A stretch of 64,000 nucleotides of DNA from contig NZ_CP009438.1 in the NCBI RefSeq assembly GCF_000761215.1, positions 3,737,001-3,801,000 of the forward strand, written 5' to 3'. Numbering within the stretch: the first letter of the stretch is position 1; each line of letters starts with the position of its first letter. The stretch comes from Streptomyces glaucescens (GTDB taxonomy: Bacteria; Actinomycetota; Actinomycetes; Streptomycetales; Streptomycetaceae). The notes under the pieces were generated by a model. It saw only the letters and a list, made by a program, of their open reading frames with translations, ran no database searches and was not told where the DNA came from. Positions 32,842 to 41,817 of this stretch are shown here, piece by piece. The translations under genes and the position numbers were made by a program.

Positions 32842-33729
32842 TCAGAACAGCCCGTCCTGCTCATGGGGTGCGGGCGCCGTGCCGCGCAGGTCGCGCACCG
32901 GTACCGACAGCTCGTCGTCCCCGGCGGCCACCAGCTCCCACCCGGTCATCAACCGGGTGTCGAGGACGACCACCCGGCCACCGGCCGTGGCCACGTGCAG
33001 GTCCGGCCCGGCGGCGGCGACCAGCTCGCCGCCCACCGCGCCACCGGGCACCAGCTCGGTGACCTCCGCGACGGCGGGCGGCGCCGCGGCGAAGCGGAAG
33101 GCCGCCATGTGGTCCACCGGCCGGAAGGGGCACCGGGCCAGCGACTCCGGCCAGCCGTCCAGACCGGTCGCGCGGGCGTGCAGCCCGGCCGGCTCCGCCG
33201 CGCGTTCGGCGGCCGTCGGCGGGAGCCGGGCCCGTACGGCGCGCTTCACGGCGTACGGGATGCGGTCCGGGACGCCCAGCGCAGCCCGCAGCAGCTCCTC
33301 CGTGCGCCGCGCGGCCATCAGCGGCCCGGCACCGAGCCAGCCGAAACACACCGCGCCCTGCTCCAGCAGCCGTGCGGATCCCCGCTCGACGGCGGTGATC
33401 CCCACCTTGGTCAGTCCGGGCCCGAACCAGGCGAGGTAGACGTGGTACGGCCGCGGGTCGTCCGCGAGGCTGTCGGCGGCCACGGAGTGCGCCCGGTCCA
33501 GCCGCGCGCACTCCTCGCACCGCGCGCCGATGCCGCGCCCCGCCACCACGGCCCGCGCCGGGCAGGGGTGTCCCCGCGCCCCGGCACAGCCGCGCACACC
33601 GTCCTCGGCCACCCGGAACGCCACCCGCTGCCCCCAGGTCAGCGCGCTGCTCCGCCCCCCGTCCCAGCGCAGCACGGGCCGGCCGTCCACCCACCGCAGC
33701 CCACCGCACTTCCACGTCCGTGCCATCAC
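32842..33729 (-). CDS. DUF2797 family protein
   Basis: A 295-residue protein of the DUF2797 family, function unknown. A putative zinc site is visible in CAGARGHPCPARAVVAGRGIGARCEECARLDRAHS (Cys pairs about 30 residues apart). The conserved centre is YHVYLAWFGPGLTKVGITAVERGSARLLEQGAVCFGWLG, which resembles a GIY-YIG-like strand pair (YHVYLAWF..KVGIT) followed by an Arg helix. A nuclease activity is therefore possible but unproven. GTG 33729 and ATG 33726 are adjacent possible starts; TAGGCT lies 5 nt before the GTG, favouring a leaderless message starting there. Confidence 0.82.
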   Translation of the reverse strand: MMARTWKCGGLRWVDGRPVLRWDGGRSSALTWGQRVAFRVAEDGVRGCAGARGHPCPARAVVAGRGIGARCEECARLDRAHSVAADSLADDPRPYHVYLAWFGPGLTKVGITAVERGSARLLEQGAVCFGWLGAGPLMAARRTEELLRAALGVPDRIPYAVKRAVRARLPPTAAERAAEPAGLHARATGLDGWPESLARCPFRPVDHMAAFRFAAAPPAVAEVTELVPGGAVGGELVAAAGPDLHVATAGGRVVVLDTRLMTGWELVAAGDDELSVPVRDLRGTAPAPHEQDGLF

Positions 33730-33843
33730 CGGTGAGCCTAGGACGAGCCACTGACAACGCGGCCCGGGCCCCCGGCCACCGGGCTCCGGCCCGAACCGGC
33801 GCGCACAGGAGCGGGGGACGGCACACCCGGCGGGAGCGGAACG

Positions 33844-35604
33844 TCAGACCGGCGGCCGCACCCGCGCCAACGCCCGCACCACCCGCGGAGCGAACCGCGC
33901 CAGCAGGTACGCACCCCGGGCCTCGGGCGTCACCGGCACCACGGCCGCGTCCCGCGCGACGGCCCGCAGCACCGCGTCGGCGACCTTCTGCGGCGGGTAG
34001 TTGCGCATCCCGTACAGCTTCGCGGTCCGCTTCCGCCGCCGCCGTTCCTCCTCCGCGCCGGTGCCCGCGAACCGCGCCGTGGCGGTGATGCCGGTGTCGA
34101 CGAAGCCGGGGCAGATCGCGCTGACCCCGATGCCCTGCCCGGCCAGTTCGGCGCGCAGGCACTGGCTCAGCATGAGCACGGCGGCCTTGGAGGCGCCGTA
34201 GGCGGGAAGTGCCCTGGACGGCTGGTACGCCGCCGCGGAGGCCACGTTCACGATGTGCCCGCCCTCTCCCCGCGCGGCCATCTGCCGGCCGAACAGCCGG
34301 CATCCGTGGATGACGCCCCACAGGTTGACGTCGAGGACCTTCCTCCAGTCCTCGGGCGTGGTGTCGAAGAAGGACCCGGCCAGTCCGATGCCGGCGTTGT
34401 TGACCAGGACGTCGACGACGCCGTACTCGGCGGCGACCTTCTCGGCGAGCTTCTCCATGCCCTGCTCGTCGGAGACGTCGGCGGTCTCCGCCCAGGCCGC
34501 GGGCGCCCCGCCCAGCAGTGCCAGCTCCGCGGTGCGGGCCGCGGCCCGCCCGTCCCGGTCGACGGCGACCACCCGCGCGCCCGCCTCGGCGAACGCGCAC
34601 GCGGTGGCCCGGCCGATGCCGCTGCCCGCGCCGGTGACCAGCACGAGCCGGCCGCCGAACCGGCCGGCGTGCGGGCCGCTGCCGGCGACCGGAACGGTGC
34701 GCCCGTCCTCGACGCCGGTCACGAACTCCTCGATCCACGCGGCGAGCCGGTCGGGCCGGGTGCGCGGCACCCAGTGCCTGGCGGGCAGGGTGCGCCGGGT
34801 CAGCCGGGGCACCCACTGCTCCAGGTCGTCGTACAGCCGCTCGGAGAGGAACACGTCCCCGAGGGGCGTGACGAGCTGCACGGGCGCGTGCGCGTACGCG
34901 TCGTCGCGCGGGCGGCGGGTCCGGGCCCGGACGTTGTCGCGGTACAGCCAGGCGCCGTGGGCGGCGTCGGTGGGCAGCGAGGAGGTCGGGTAGTCACCGC
35001 GCGGCAGCTTCTCGGCCCGCGCGAGGAGCCGGGGCCATGCCTTGCCGAGCGGGCCGCGCCAGGCCAGCTCGGGGAGGGCGGGGGTGTGCAGCAGGTAGAC
35101 GTACCAGGACCTGGCGCCCTGCCCGAGGACCTGCGCGACGCGGCGCGGGGTGGGCCGCCTCAGACGCCTGCCGATCCAGTGGCCGAAGTGATCGAGGGAG
35201 GGCCCGGACATCGAGGTGAACGAGGCGATCCGCCCCTCGGTGCGCCGCACGGTGACGAACTCCCAGCACTGCACCGAGCCCCAGTCGTGCCCGACCAGGT
35301 GCACGGGCCGGCCGGGACTGACCGCGTCCGCGACGGCGAGGAAGTCGTCGGTCAGCTTCTCCAGGGTGAAACCGCCCCGCAGCGGCTGCGGCGCGGTGGA
35401 GCGGCCGTGGCCGCGTACGTCGTAGAGCACCACGTGGAAGCGGCCGGCGAGCCGCGTGGCGACCTCCGACCAGACCTCCTTGGTGTCCGGGTAGCCGTGC
35501 ACCAGCACCACCGTCGGCCGGCGCGGGTCGCCCAGTTCGGCCACGCACAGCTCGACGCCCCCGGTCCGCACCCAGCGCTCGCGCGCCCCTTCGAGCACCG
35601 TCAC
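33844..35604 (-). CDS. Alpha/beta-hydrolase fused to short-chain dehydrogenase
   Basis: A 586-residue two-enzyme fusion. The N-terminal half (about 1-295) is an alpha/beta hydrolase with the oxyanion HGYPDTKEVW and the nucleophile elbow GHDWGS. An Asp nucleophile there is characteristic of epoxide hydrolases and dehalogenases rather than esterases. The C-terminal half (about 315-586) is a classical SDR: LVTGAGSGIGRATA for NAD(P), NNAGI, and catalytic Ser/Tyr/Lys in VNVASAAAYQPSRALPAYGASKAAV. Sequential opening and oxidation of a substrate is plausible but unproven. The GTG start overlaps a 31-residue ORF by GTGA. Confidence 0.9.
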   Translation of the reverse strand: MTVLEGARERWVRTGGVELCVAELGDPRRPTVVLVHGYPDTKEVWSEVATRLAGRFHVVLYDVRGHGRSTAPQPLRGGFTLEKLTDDFLAVADAVSPGRPVHLVGHDWGSVQCWEFVTVRRTEGRIASFTSMSGPSLDHFGHWIGRRLRRPTPRRVAQVLGQGARSWYVYLLHTPALPELAWRGPLGKAWPRLLARAEKLPRGDYPTSSLPTDAAHGAWLYRDNVRARTRRPRDDAYAHAPVQLVTPLGDVFLSERLYDDLEQWVPRLTRRTLPARHWVPRTRPDRLAAWIEEFVTGVEDGRTVPVAGSGPHAGRFGGRLVLVTGAGSGIGRATACAFAEAGARVVAVDRDGRAAARTAELALLGGAPAAWAETADVSDEQGMEKLAEKVAAEYGVVDVLVNNAGIGLAGSFFDTTPEDWRKVLDVNLWGVIHGCRLFGRQMAARGEGGHIVNVASAAAYQPSRALPAYGASKAAVLMLSQCLRAELAGQGIGVSAICPGFVDTGITATARFAGTGAEEERRRRKRTAKLYGMRNYPPQKVADAVLRAVARDAAVVPVTPEARGAYLLARFAPRVVRALARVRPPV

Positions 35605-35696
35605 TTCTCCTCCGTCCCGCGCCGCACGTGCGGCAGGTCGTCGTCCGGCCGCGAGGCGCTCTCCCCGGAGATCTCGCCCGTCACCGCCGTCCTCAT
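35601..35696 (-). CDS. 31-residue ORF coupled to the hydrolase-SDR fusion
   Basis: A possible micro-gene beginning MRTAVTGEISGESASRPDDD and ending GTEEK. It has an AAGGGGA ribosome site 7 nt before its ATG, better than anything preceding the fusion gene itself, and its TGA overlaps the fusion's GTG (GTGA). It may be a leader peptide whose translation drives the downstream start, or the surviving N-terminus of a lost upstream gene. No domain is recognisable at this length. Confidence 0.5.
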   Translation of the reverse strand: MRTAVTGEISGESASRPDDDLPHVRRGTEEK

Positions 35697-35892
35697 GCGG
35701 TCCCCTTCGACTGCGCTGCGCACCCGTGACGTGACAGGGTGAATCTCCCAGCTTGTTAGAGTCCGCGTCAATAGGCGTGATCGGTAGCTCTCAGGCAGGG
35801 CGTCCCCTACGGGCCCGTACGACTGGAGTCTGACCCGAGGACAGCTCTGCGGTCTGACGACCGGCGTGGCCCGGGTCACTACCTTCGTGACC
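35697..35892. promoter_or_regulatory. Divergent promoter region of the fusion gene and ABC operon
   Basis: About 195 bp between divergent units. TACCTT (35880-35885) lies 7 nt before the GTG at 35893 and is a reasonable -10 for a leaderless ABC transcript. CACCC-n10-AGGGTG around 35721-35741, with a GTGAC direct repeat inside, is a weak operator candidate for the other side. The 35745-35775 stretch is unusually AT-rich for this genome. Confidence 0.45.
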
Positions 35893-36861
35893 GTGACTGT
35901 GATCGCGACCGAAAGCCTGAGCAAGCGGTTCCCCAGGGTGACCGCGCTTGACCGGCTCTCCGTGGACGTCGGGCCCGGTGTCACCGGACTCGTCGGAGCC
36001 AACGGCGCCGGCAAGTCGACACTGATCAAGATCCTGCTGGGTCTGTCCCCGGCCACCGAGGGCCAAGCCCGCGTGCTCGGACTCGACGTCGCCACCGAGG
36101 GCGCCGCCATCCGTGAGCGCGTCGGCTACATGCCCGAACACGACTGCCTGCCGCCCGACGTGTCCGCCACGGAGTTCGTCGTCCACATGGCCCGCATGTC
36201 CGGCCTCCCGCCGGCCGCCGCCCGCGAACGCACCGCGGACACCCTGCGCCACGTCGGGCTCTACGAGGAGCGCTACCGCCCCATCGGCGGCTACTCCACG
36301 GGCATGAAGCAGCGCGTCAAACTCGCCCAGGCCCTCGTCCACGACCCCCAGCTGGTCTTCCTGGACGAGCCGACCAACGGCCTGGACCCGGTCGGCCGGG
36401 ACGACATGCTCGCCCTGATCCGCCGCATCCACACCGACTTCGGCATCTCGGTGCTGGTCACGTCCCACCTGCTGGGCGAGCTGGAACGCACCTGCGACCA
36501 CGTGGTCGTCATCGACGGCGGCAAGCTGCTGCGCTCCAGCTCCACCACCGACTTCACCCAGATCACGACCACCCTGGCGGTCGAGGTCACCGACAGCGAC
36601 GAGCACCCCGACGGCACCCGCGCCGTGCGCGAGGCGCTCACCGCGCGCGGCATCGCCGTCGAGCACGGCGGCGGCCTGCCCGGCGCGGGCCACGTCCTGC
36701 TGCTCACCGCCCGCGGCGAGGAGACCTACGACGTGGTCCGCGACGTCGTCACCGACCTCGGTCTCGGCCTGGTCCGCATGGAGCAGCGCCGCCACCACAT
36801 CTCGGAGGTCTTCCAGGAGACCGGCGACCAGCGGAAGGAGGCCGTGGGCCATGACAGCTGA
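35893..36861 (+). CDS. ABC transporter ATP-binding protein (first set)
   Basis: A 322-residue cytoplasmic ATPase of an export-type ABC transporter. Walker A is GANGAGKST, the signature is YSTGMKQRVKLAQAL, Walker B is LVFLDEPTNGLDP, and the switch His is in VTSHLLGE. A C-terminal extension of about 90 residues is typical of the NatA/YbhF-type subgroup. The GTG at 35893 gives the usual N-terminus (TVIATESLSKRF) and lies 7 nt after a -10-like TACCTT; upstream GTGs at 35866-35887 are less likely. The permease gene starts inside its end (11-nt overlap). Substrate unknown. Confidence 0.92.
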   Translation: MTVIATESLSKRFPRVTALDRLSVDVGPGVTGLVGANGAGKSTLIKILLGLSPATEGQARVLGLDVATEGAAIRERVGYMPEHDCLPPDVSATEFVVHMARMSGLPPAAARERTADTLRHVGLYEERYRPIGGYSTGMKQRVKLAQALVHDPQLVFLDEPTNGLDPVGRDDMLALIRRIHTDFGISVLVTSHLLGELERTCDHVVVIDGGKLLRSSSTTDFTQITTTLAVEVTDSDEHPDGTRAVREALTARGIAVEHGGGLPGAGHVLLLTARGEETYDVVRDVVTDLGLGLVRMEQRRHHISEVFQETGDQRKEAVGHDS

Positions 36862-37753
36862 CCACCCCGTCGCCGTGGGCGACCAGACCCGCATCCACGA
36901 CATCGGCTACCGGGGCTACGACGGTCCCCGGCTCGGCCGCGCGTCCATCCGCCGCGCCCTCTACTCGCAGTCCCTGCGCGGCGCCTACGGCCTCGGCCGC
37001 TCGGCCAGGTCCAAGGTGCTGCCGATGCTGCTCTTCGCGGTGATGTGCCTGCCCGCGGGCATCATGGTCGCGGTCGCCGTCGCCACCAAGGCGAACGACC
37101 TCCCCGTCGAGTACACCCGCTACGCGATCCTGATGCAGGCCGTGATCAGCCTGTACGTCGCCTCCCAGGCACCCCAGTCGGTCTCCCGCGACCTGCGCTT
37201 CAAGACCGTCCCGCTGTACTTCTCGCGGCCCATGGAGACCGCCGACTACGTCCGCGCCAAGTACGCGGCGCTGGCCTCGGCGATGTTCCTGCTCACCGCC
37301 ACCCCGCTGCTCGTGCTGTACCTCGGCGCGCTGCTCGCCAAGCTCGACTTCGCCGACCAGACCAAGGGTTTCGCGCAGGGACTCGTCTCCGTGGCACTGC
37401 TCTCGCTGCTCTTCGCCGGCCTCGGTCTGGTCCTCGCCGCCGTCACCCCGCGCCGCGGTTTCGGCATCGCCGCCGTGATCGCCGTGCTGACCATCACCTA
37501 CGGCGCGGTCTCCACCCTCCAGGCCATCGCCTTCGAGCAGGACACCACCGACGCCATCGGCTGGATCGGCCTGTTCTCCCCGATCACCCTGATCGAGGGC
37601 GTGCAGTCCGCCTTCCTCGGCGCCGACTCCACCTTCCCCGGCGGCATCGACCCCTCCGGCGGCCAGGGCGCCGTCTACGTCCTCGTCACCCTCGGTCTGA
37701 TCGCCGGCTGCTACGGCCTGCTGGTGCGCCGCTACCGGAAGGTGGGCCTGTGA
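36851..37753 (+). CDS. ABC transporter permease (first set)
   Basis: A 300-residue integral membrane protein with a cytoplasmic start (IHDIGYRGYDGPRLGR) and about six membrane helices. The segment SVSRDLRFKTVPLYFSRPMETADYVRAKY is the typical coupling-helix region of ABC-2 type permeases. It overlaps the ATPase gene by 11 nt and is followed 40 nt later by a second ATPase, so the four ABC genes form one operon. The ABC-2 architecture suggests export of a drug, lipid or polymer precursor. Confidence 0.88.
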   Translation: MTADHPVAVGDQTRIHDIGYRGYDGPRLGRASIRRALYSQSLRGAYGLGRSARSKVLPMLLFAVMCLPAGIMVAVAVATKANDLPVEYTRYAILMQAVISLYVASQAPQSVSRDLRFKTVPLYFSRPMETADYVRAKYAALASAMFLLTATPLLVLYLGALLAKLDFADQTKGFAQGLVSVALLSLLFAGLGLVLAAVTPRRGFGIAAVIAVLTITYGAVSTLQAIAFEQDTTDAIGWIGLFSPITLIEGVQSAFLGADSTFPGGIDPSGGQGAVYVLVTLGLIAGCYGLLVRRYRKVGL

Positions 37754-37793
37754 CCACGTCCACCCGTCTCCCGCTAAGGAATGGGCCGCGCCC

Positions 37794-38705
37794 GTGAGCA
37801 CTCTCTCCATCGACCACGTCTCCCGCTGGTTCGGCAACGTGGTCGCCGTCAACGACATCACCATGACGATCGGCCCCGGCGTCACCGGCCTGCTCGGCCC
37901 CAACGGCGCCGGGAAGTCCACCCTCATCAACCTCATGGGCGGCTTCCTCGCCCCGTCCACCGGCTCCGTCACCCTCGACGGGCAGCCGGTGTGGCGCAAC
38001 GAGCAGATCTACCGGCACATCGGCATCGTCCCCGAGCGGGAGGCGATGTACGACTTCCTCACCGGCCGGGAGTTCGTCCTCGCCAACGCCGAACTGCACG
38101 GCCTCGGCGCCGCGGAGGCCCGGAAGGCGCTCGCCACGGTCGAGATGGAGTACGCGCAGGACCGCAGGATCGCCACCTACTCCAAGGGCATGCGGCAGCG
38201 CGTGAAGATGGCCTCCGCCCTCGTCCACGAGCCGTCCGTGCTGCTGCTCGACGAGCCGTTCAACGGCATGGACCCGCGGCAGCGCATGCAGCTGATGGAC
38301 CTGCTGCGTCGCATGGGCGACGAGGGCCGCACGGTGCTGTTCTCCTCCCACATCCTCGAAGAGGTCGAGCAGCTCGCCTGGCACATCGAGGTGGTGGTCG
38401 CGGGACGGCACGCGGCCAGCGGCGACTTCCGCAAGATCCGGCGCCTGATGACCGACCGCCCGCACCGCTACCTGGTCCGCTCCAGCGACGACCGTGCCCT
38501 GGCCGCCGCGCTCATCGCCGACCCCTCGACCTCCGGCATCGAGGTCGACCTCGCCGAGGGCGCCCTGCGGGTGCAGGCCGTCGACTTCGGCCGCTTCACC
38601 ACCCTGCTGCCCAGGGTGGCCAGGGACCACGGCATCCGGCTGCTGACCGTCTCGCCGTCGGACGAGTCCCTGGAGTCCGTGTTCTCGTATCTGGTCGCGG
38701 CGTAG
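37794..38705 (+). CDS. ABC transporter ATP-binding protein (second set)
   Basis: A 303-residue ATPase with Walker A GPNGAGKST, signature YSKGMRQRVKMASAL, Walker B VLLLDEPFNGMDP and the switch His in FSSHILEEVE. The C-terminal 80 residues form a regulatory-type extension (HRYLVRSSDDRALAAALI). It is related to the first ATPase of the operon but clearly distinct, so the operon probably encodes a transporter with two different ATPases and two different permeases, or two transporters. GTG 37794 is used; no strong ribosome site precedes it (AAGGAATGGG about 9-12 nt before). Confidence 0.92.
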   Translation: MSTLSIDHVSRWFGNVVAVNDITMTIGPGVTGLLGPNGAGKSTLINLMGGFLAPSTGSVTLDGQPVWRNEQIYRHIGIVPEREAMYDFLTGREFVLANAELHGLGAAEARKALATVEMEYAQDRRIATYSKGMRQRVKMASALVHEPSVLLLDEPFNGMDPRQRMQLMDLLRRMGDEGRTVLFSSHILEEVEQLAWHIEVVVAGRHAASGDFRKIRRLMTDRPHRYLVRSSDDRALAAALIADPSTSGIEVDLAEGALRVQAVDFGRFTTLLPRVARDHGIRLLTVSPSDESLESVFSYLVAA

Positions 38706-38715
38706 GAGGCCGAAG

Positions 38716-39435
38716 ATGTACGACCCCACTGTCGCCCGGCTCACCTACCGGGCCCTGCTCGGCCGCCGCCGGGCCCTCATCCTGGGCGCGCTGCCCCTGC
38801 TGCTGATCGTGATCGCGGTCGCGGTGCGGCTGCTGTCCGGCGCCGACGACCAGACGGCCGTGAACGTGCTGGGCGGCTTCGCCCTGGCCACCATGGTGCC
38901 GATCATCGGTGTCATCGCCGGCACCGGCGCCATCGGCCCGGAGATCGACGACGGCTCCGTGGTGTACCTGCTGTCCAAGCCGCTGAAGCGGCCCACGATC
39001 ATCTACACCAAGCTGATCGTGGCCATCGCCGTCACCATGGTGTTCTCCGCGGTCCCCACCCTCGTCGCGGGCCTTGTCCTCAACGGCAACGGCCAGCAGA
39101 TCGCCGTCGCCTACACGGTCGCCGCGCTGGTCGCCTCGATCGCCTACGCCGCGCTCTTCCTGCTGCTCGGCACGGTCTCCCGGCACGCCGTGGTGCTCGG
39201 CCTGGTCTACGCGCTGGTCTGGGAGGCGCTGTTCGGCTCCCTGGTGCCGGGCGCCCGCACGCTCAGCGTCCAGCAGTGGTCGCTGGCGGTGGCCCAGAAG
39301 GTCTCCGGCGGCGACCTGATCACCTCCGACGTGGGCCTGACCACGGCGACGGTGCTGCTGGCCACGGTGACCGTGCTGGCCACCTGGTACGCCGGCCAGA
39401 AGCTGCGCTCGCTGACCCTGGCGGGCGAGGAGTAG
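38716..39435 (+). CDS. ABC transporter permease (second set)
   Basis: A 239-residue ABC-2 type permease with six predicted membrane helices (first near residues 21-40, last near 208-226). The cytoplasmic segment GPEIDDGSVVYLLSKPLKRPTIIYTKLIV is the conserved coupling region. GGAGG lies 6-7 nt before the ATG, and the gap to the ATPase stop is 10 nt, so it is the fourth gene of the ABC operon. Substrate unknown. Confidence 0.88.
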   Translation: MYDPTVARLTYRALLGRRRALILGALPLLLIVIAVAVRLLSGADDQTAVNVLGGFALATMVPIIGVIAGTGAIGPEIDDGSVVYLLSKPLKRPTIIYTKLIVAIAVTMVFSAVPTLVAGLVLNGNGQQIAVAYTVAALVASIAYAALFLLLGTVSRHAVVLGLVYALVWEALFGSLVPGARTLSVQQWSLAVAQKVSGGDLITSDVGLTTATVLLATVTVLATWYAGQKLRSLTLAGEE

Positions 39436-39733
39436 CCCGCACCGGCCGGGCCCGGCGGCCCTCGGCCGACCGACAATCGAACACACGCCCGCTTTTATTC
39501 GGTGGCGCCGGACTCCCCCGCCCCGGCACAGTGGAACTCGTCCACCGCGAGCCGGGAGAGGAGTCCGGCGAAGCCCGTGCACGGCAGTGCGCCGGGCTCC
39601 CGGCAGGGCAGCCGGCGGCGGGCTGCGGAGCAGCCGTCACCGCTCCTCGAGCCGCCGGACACGGGGAGCTGCCCGGGGGCGGCCGCTTCGAGCACGCGAG
39701 CGCGGGCGCTCGCGTGGGCCGCCCCTCCCGCGG
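39436..39733. other. Intergenic gap between the ABC operon and the HAD gene
   Basis: About 300 bp between convergent genes, without a supported ORF. A less GC-rich patch (CGACAATCGAACACACGCCC, then CTTTTATTCGG at 39470-39501) stands out from the surroundings. No clear hairpin or promoter is seen. Confidence 0.35.
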
Positions 39734-40543
39734 CTACGGCAGCAGCCGCTCCAGCACCACCGCGATCCCGTCCTCCTCGTTGGAGGACGTCATCTCGTCG
39801 GCGATCGCCTTCAGCTCCTGGTGGGCGTTGGCCATGGCCACCCCCCGCGCCGCCCAGCCGAACATCGGGATGTCGTTCGGCATGTCGCCGAAGGCGAGGG
39901 TGTCCGCCGCCTTCAGACCGAGCCGCCGGGCCGCCAGGGACAGCCCCGTCGCCTTGGACAGGCCGAGCGGCAGCAGCTCCACGATGCCCTCGCCCGCCAC
40001 CACGACGGTGACGAAGCCGCCGGCCGCGCGGGAGGCGATCTCGGCCAGCTCGTCGTCGCCGAGCGTCGGGTGCTGGATGTACAGCTTGTTCAGCGGGGCG
40101 GACCACAGGTCGGCGGCGTCCGTGAAGGGGGTCGCCGGCAGGGTGCCCTGCACCGCGTACCCCGGCCCCACCAGCACGTCGCCGTCGAGGCCGTCCCGGC
40201 TCGCCGCCAGGTACAGCGGGCCGACCTCCGCCTCGATCTTGGCCAGCGCCAGCCCGGCCAGCTGCCGGTCCAGCGTCACCGAGGTCAGCAGCCGCCGCTC
40301 CCCGGCGTGGTAGACCTGCGCGCCCTGGCCGCACACGGCGAGGCCGTCGTAGCCCAGGTCGTCGAAGATGTGCCGGGTCCAGGGGACCGCGCGCCCGGTG
40401 ACGACGATGTGCGCGGCGCCCGCCGCGGTGGCCGCGGCGAGCGCGTCACGGGTGCGCCGCGAGACCGTCTCGTCGGAGCGCAGCAGCGTCCCGTCGAGAT
40501 CGGTCGCGATCAGCCGGTACGGGAACGCGGGGGCCGTACTCAC
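39734..40543 (-). CDS. Cof-type HAD-family phosphatase
   Basis: A 269-residue HAD hydrolase of the Cof (class IIB cap) type. Motif I is LIATDLDGTLL with the nucleophile Asp and the general acid two residues later. Motif II lies in HIVVTGRAV, motif III is the Lys in PLGLSKATGL, and motif IV is AFGDMPNDIPMF. Substrates of such enzymes are sugar phosphates, FMN or pyridoxal phosphate; none is predictable here. The GTG start overlaps the serS stop (GTGA), so the two are translationally coupled, a linkage I recall as conserved in Streptomyces. Confidence 0.9.
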   Translation of the reverse strand: MSTAPAFPYRLIATDLDGTLLRSDETVSRRTRDALAAATAAGAAHIVVTGRAVPWTRHIFDDLGYDGLAVCGQGAQVYHAGERRLLTSVTLDRQLAGLALAKIEAEVGPLYLAASRDGLDGDVLVGPGYAVQGTLPATPFTDAADLWSAPLNKLYIQHPTLGDDELAEIASRAAGGFVTVVVAGEGIVELLPLGLSKATGLSLAARRLGLKAADTLAFGDMPNDIPMFGWAARGVAMANAHQELKAIADEMTSSNEEDGIAVVLERLLP

Positions 40544-41817
40544 TTGGCGACCGGCTCCAGGACCTCACGGCCGCCCAGGTAGGGGCGCAGCACCTCGGGC
40601 ACGCGCACCGAGCCGTCGGCCTGCTGGTGGTTCTCCAGGATCGCGACGATGGTGCGCGGCACGGCGCACAGGGTGCCGTTGAGCGTGGCCAGCGGCCGGA
40701 CCTGCTTGCCCTCGCGGACGCGGATCGACAGGCGGCGGGACTGGAACTCGGTGCAGTCCGAGGTCGAGGTCAGCTCGCGGTACTTGCCCTGGGTGGGGAT
40801 CCACGCCTCACAGTCGAACTTGCGGGCGGCCGAGGAGCCGAGGTCGGCGGAGGCGACGTCGATCACCCGGAACGGCAGCTCCAGGGAGGTCAGCCACTGC
40901 TTCTCCCACTCCAGCAGGCGCTGGTGCTCGGCCTGGGAGTCCTCCGGAGCGACGTAGGAGAACATCTCGACCTTGTCGAACTGGTGCACGCGGAAGATGC
41001 CGCGGGTGTCCTTGCCGTGCGAACCGGCCTCACGGCGGAAGCAGGGCGAGAAGCCCGCGTAGCGCAGCGGGAGGCGGTCGGCCTCGATGATCTCGTCCAT
41101 GTGGTACGCGGCGAGCGCCACCTCGGAGGTGCCGACCAGGTACAGGTCGTCGTTGGGGAGGTGGTACACGTCCTGCGCGGCCTGGCCGAGGAAGCCGGTG
41201 CCGGCCATCGACTGGGGGCGGACCAGCGCGGGCGTCAGCATCGGCGTGAAGCCGGCCGCCGTGGCCTGTGCCATCGCGGCGTTGACGAGCGCCAGCTCCA
41301 GCAGCGCGCCGACGCCGGTGAGGAAGTAGAAGCGGGAGCCGGAGACCTTCGCGCCGCGCTCGACGTCGATGGCGCCCAGCAGCTGGCCCAGCTCGAGGTG
41401 GTCCCTGGGCTCGAAGCCCTCGGCGCCGAAGTCACGGATCGTGCCGTGCGTCTCCAGCGTGACGAAGTCCTCCTCGCCGCCGACGGGCACGTCGGGGTGG
41501 ACGAGGTTGCCCAGCTTGAGCAGCAGCTCCTGGGTCTCGGCGTCGGCGGCGTCGCGCTCGGCGTCGGCGGCCTTGACGTCGGCGGCGAGCTGGCTCGCCT
41601 TCTTCAGCAGCTCGGCCTTCTCGTCCCCGGAGGCCTTGGGGATGAGCTTGCCGAGCGACTTCTGCTCGGACCGCAGCTCGTCGAAGCGGACGCCGGACGA
41701 CCTGCGCCGCTCGTCGGCAGACAGGAGAGCGTCGACGAGCGCGACGTCCTCTCCACGGGCACGCTGGGAGGCGCGCACACGGTCGGGGTCCTCACGGAGC
41801 AGGCGAAGGTCAATCAC
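40540..41817 (-). CDS. serS: Seryl-tRNA synthetase
   Basis: A 425-residue class II aminoacyl-tRNA synthetase that charges tRNA-Ser (two of its substrates, CGA and UGA, lie in this window). The N-terminal 110 residues form the long antiparallel coiled coil (LRSEQKSLGKLIPKASGDEKAELLKKASQLAADVK). The catalytic core shows motif 2, FSPCFRREAGSHGKDTRGIFRVHQFDKVE, and motif 3, NGTLCAVPRTIVAILENHQ. Length is normal for bacteria. GTG 41817 gives the usual IDLRLLREDPD start. A 537-bp intergenic region with DnaA boxes separates it from pheA. Confidence 0.97.
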   Translation of the reverse strand: MIDLRLLREDPDRVRASQRARGEDVALVDALLSADERRRSSGVRFDELRSEQKSLGKLIPKASGDEKAELLKKASQLAADVKAADAERDAADAETQELLLKLGNLVHPDVPVGGEEDFVTLETHGTIRDFGAEGFEPRDHLELGQLLGAIDVERGAKVSGSRFYFLTGVGALLELALVNAAMAQATAAGFTPMLTPALVRPQSMAGTGFLGQAAQDVYHLPNDDLYLVGTSEVALAAYHMDEIIEADRLPLRYAGFSPCFRREAGSHGKDTRGIFRVHQFDKVEMFSYVAPEDSQAEHQRLLEWEKQWLTSLELPFRVIDVASADLGSSAARKFDCEAWIPTQGKYRELTSTSDCTEFQSRRLSIRVREGKQVRPLATLNGTLCAVPRTIVAILENHQQADGSVRVPEVLRPYLGGREVLEPVAK

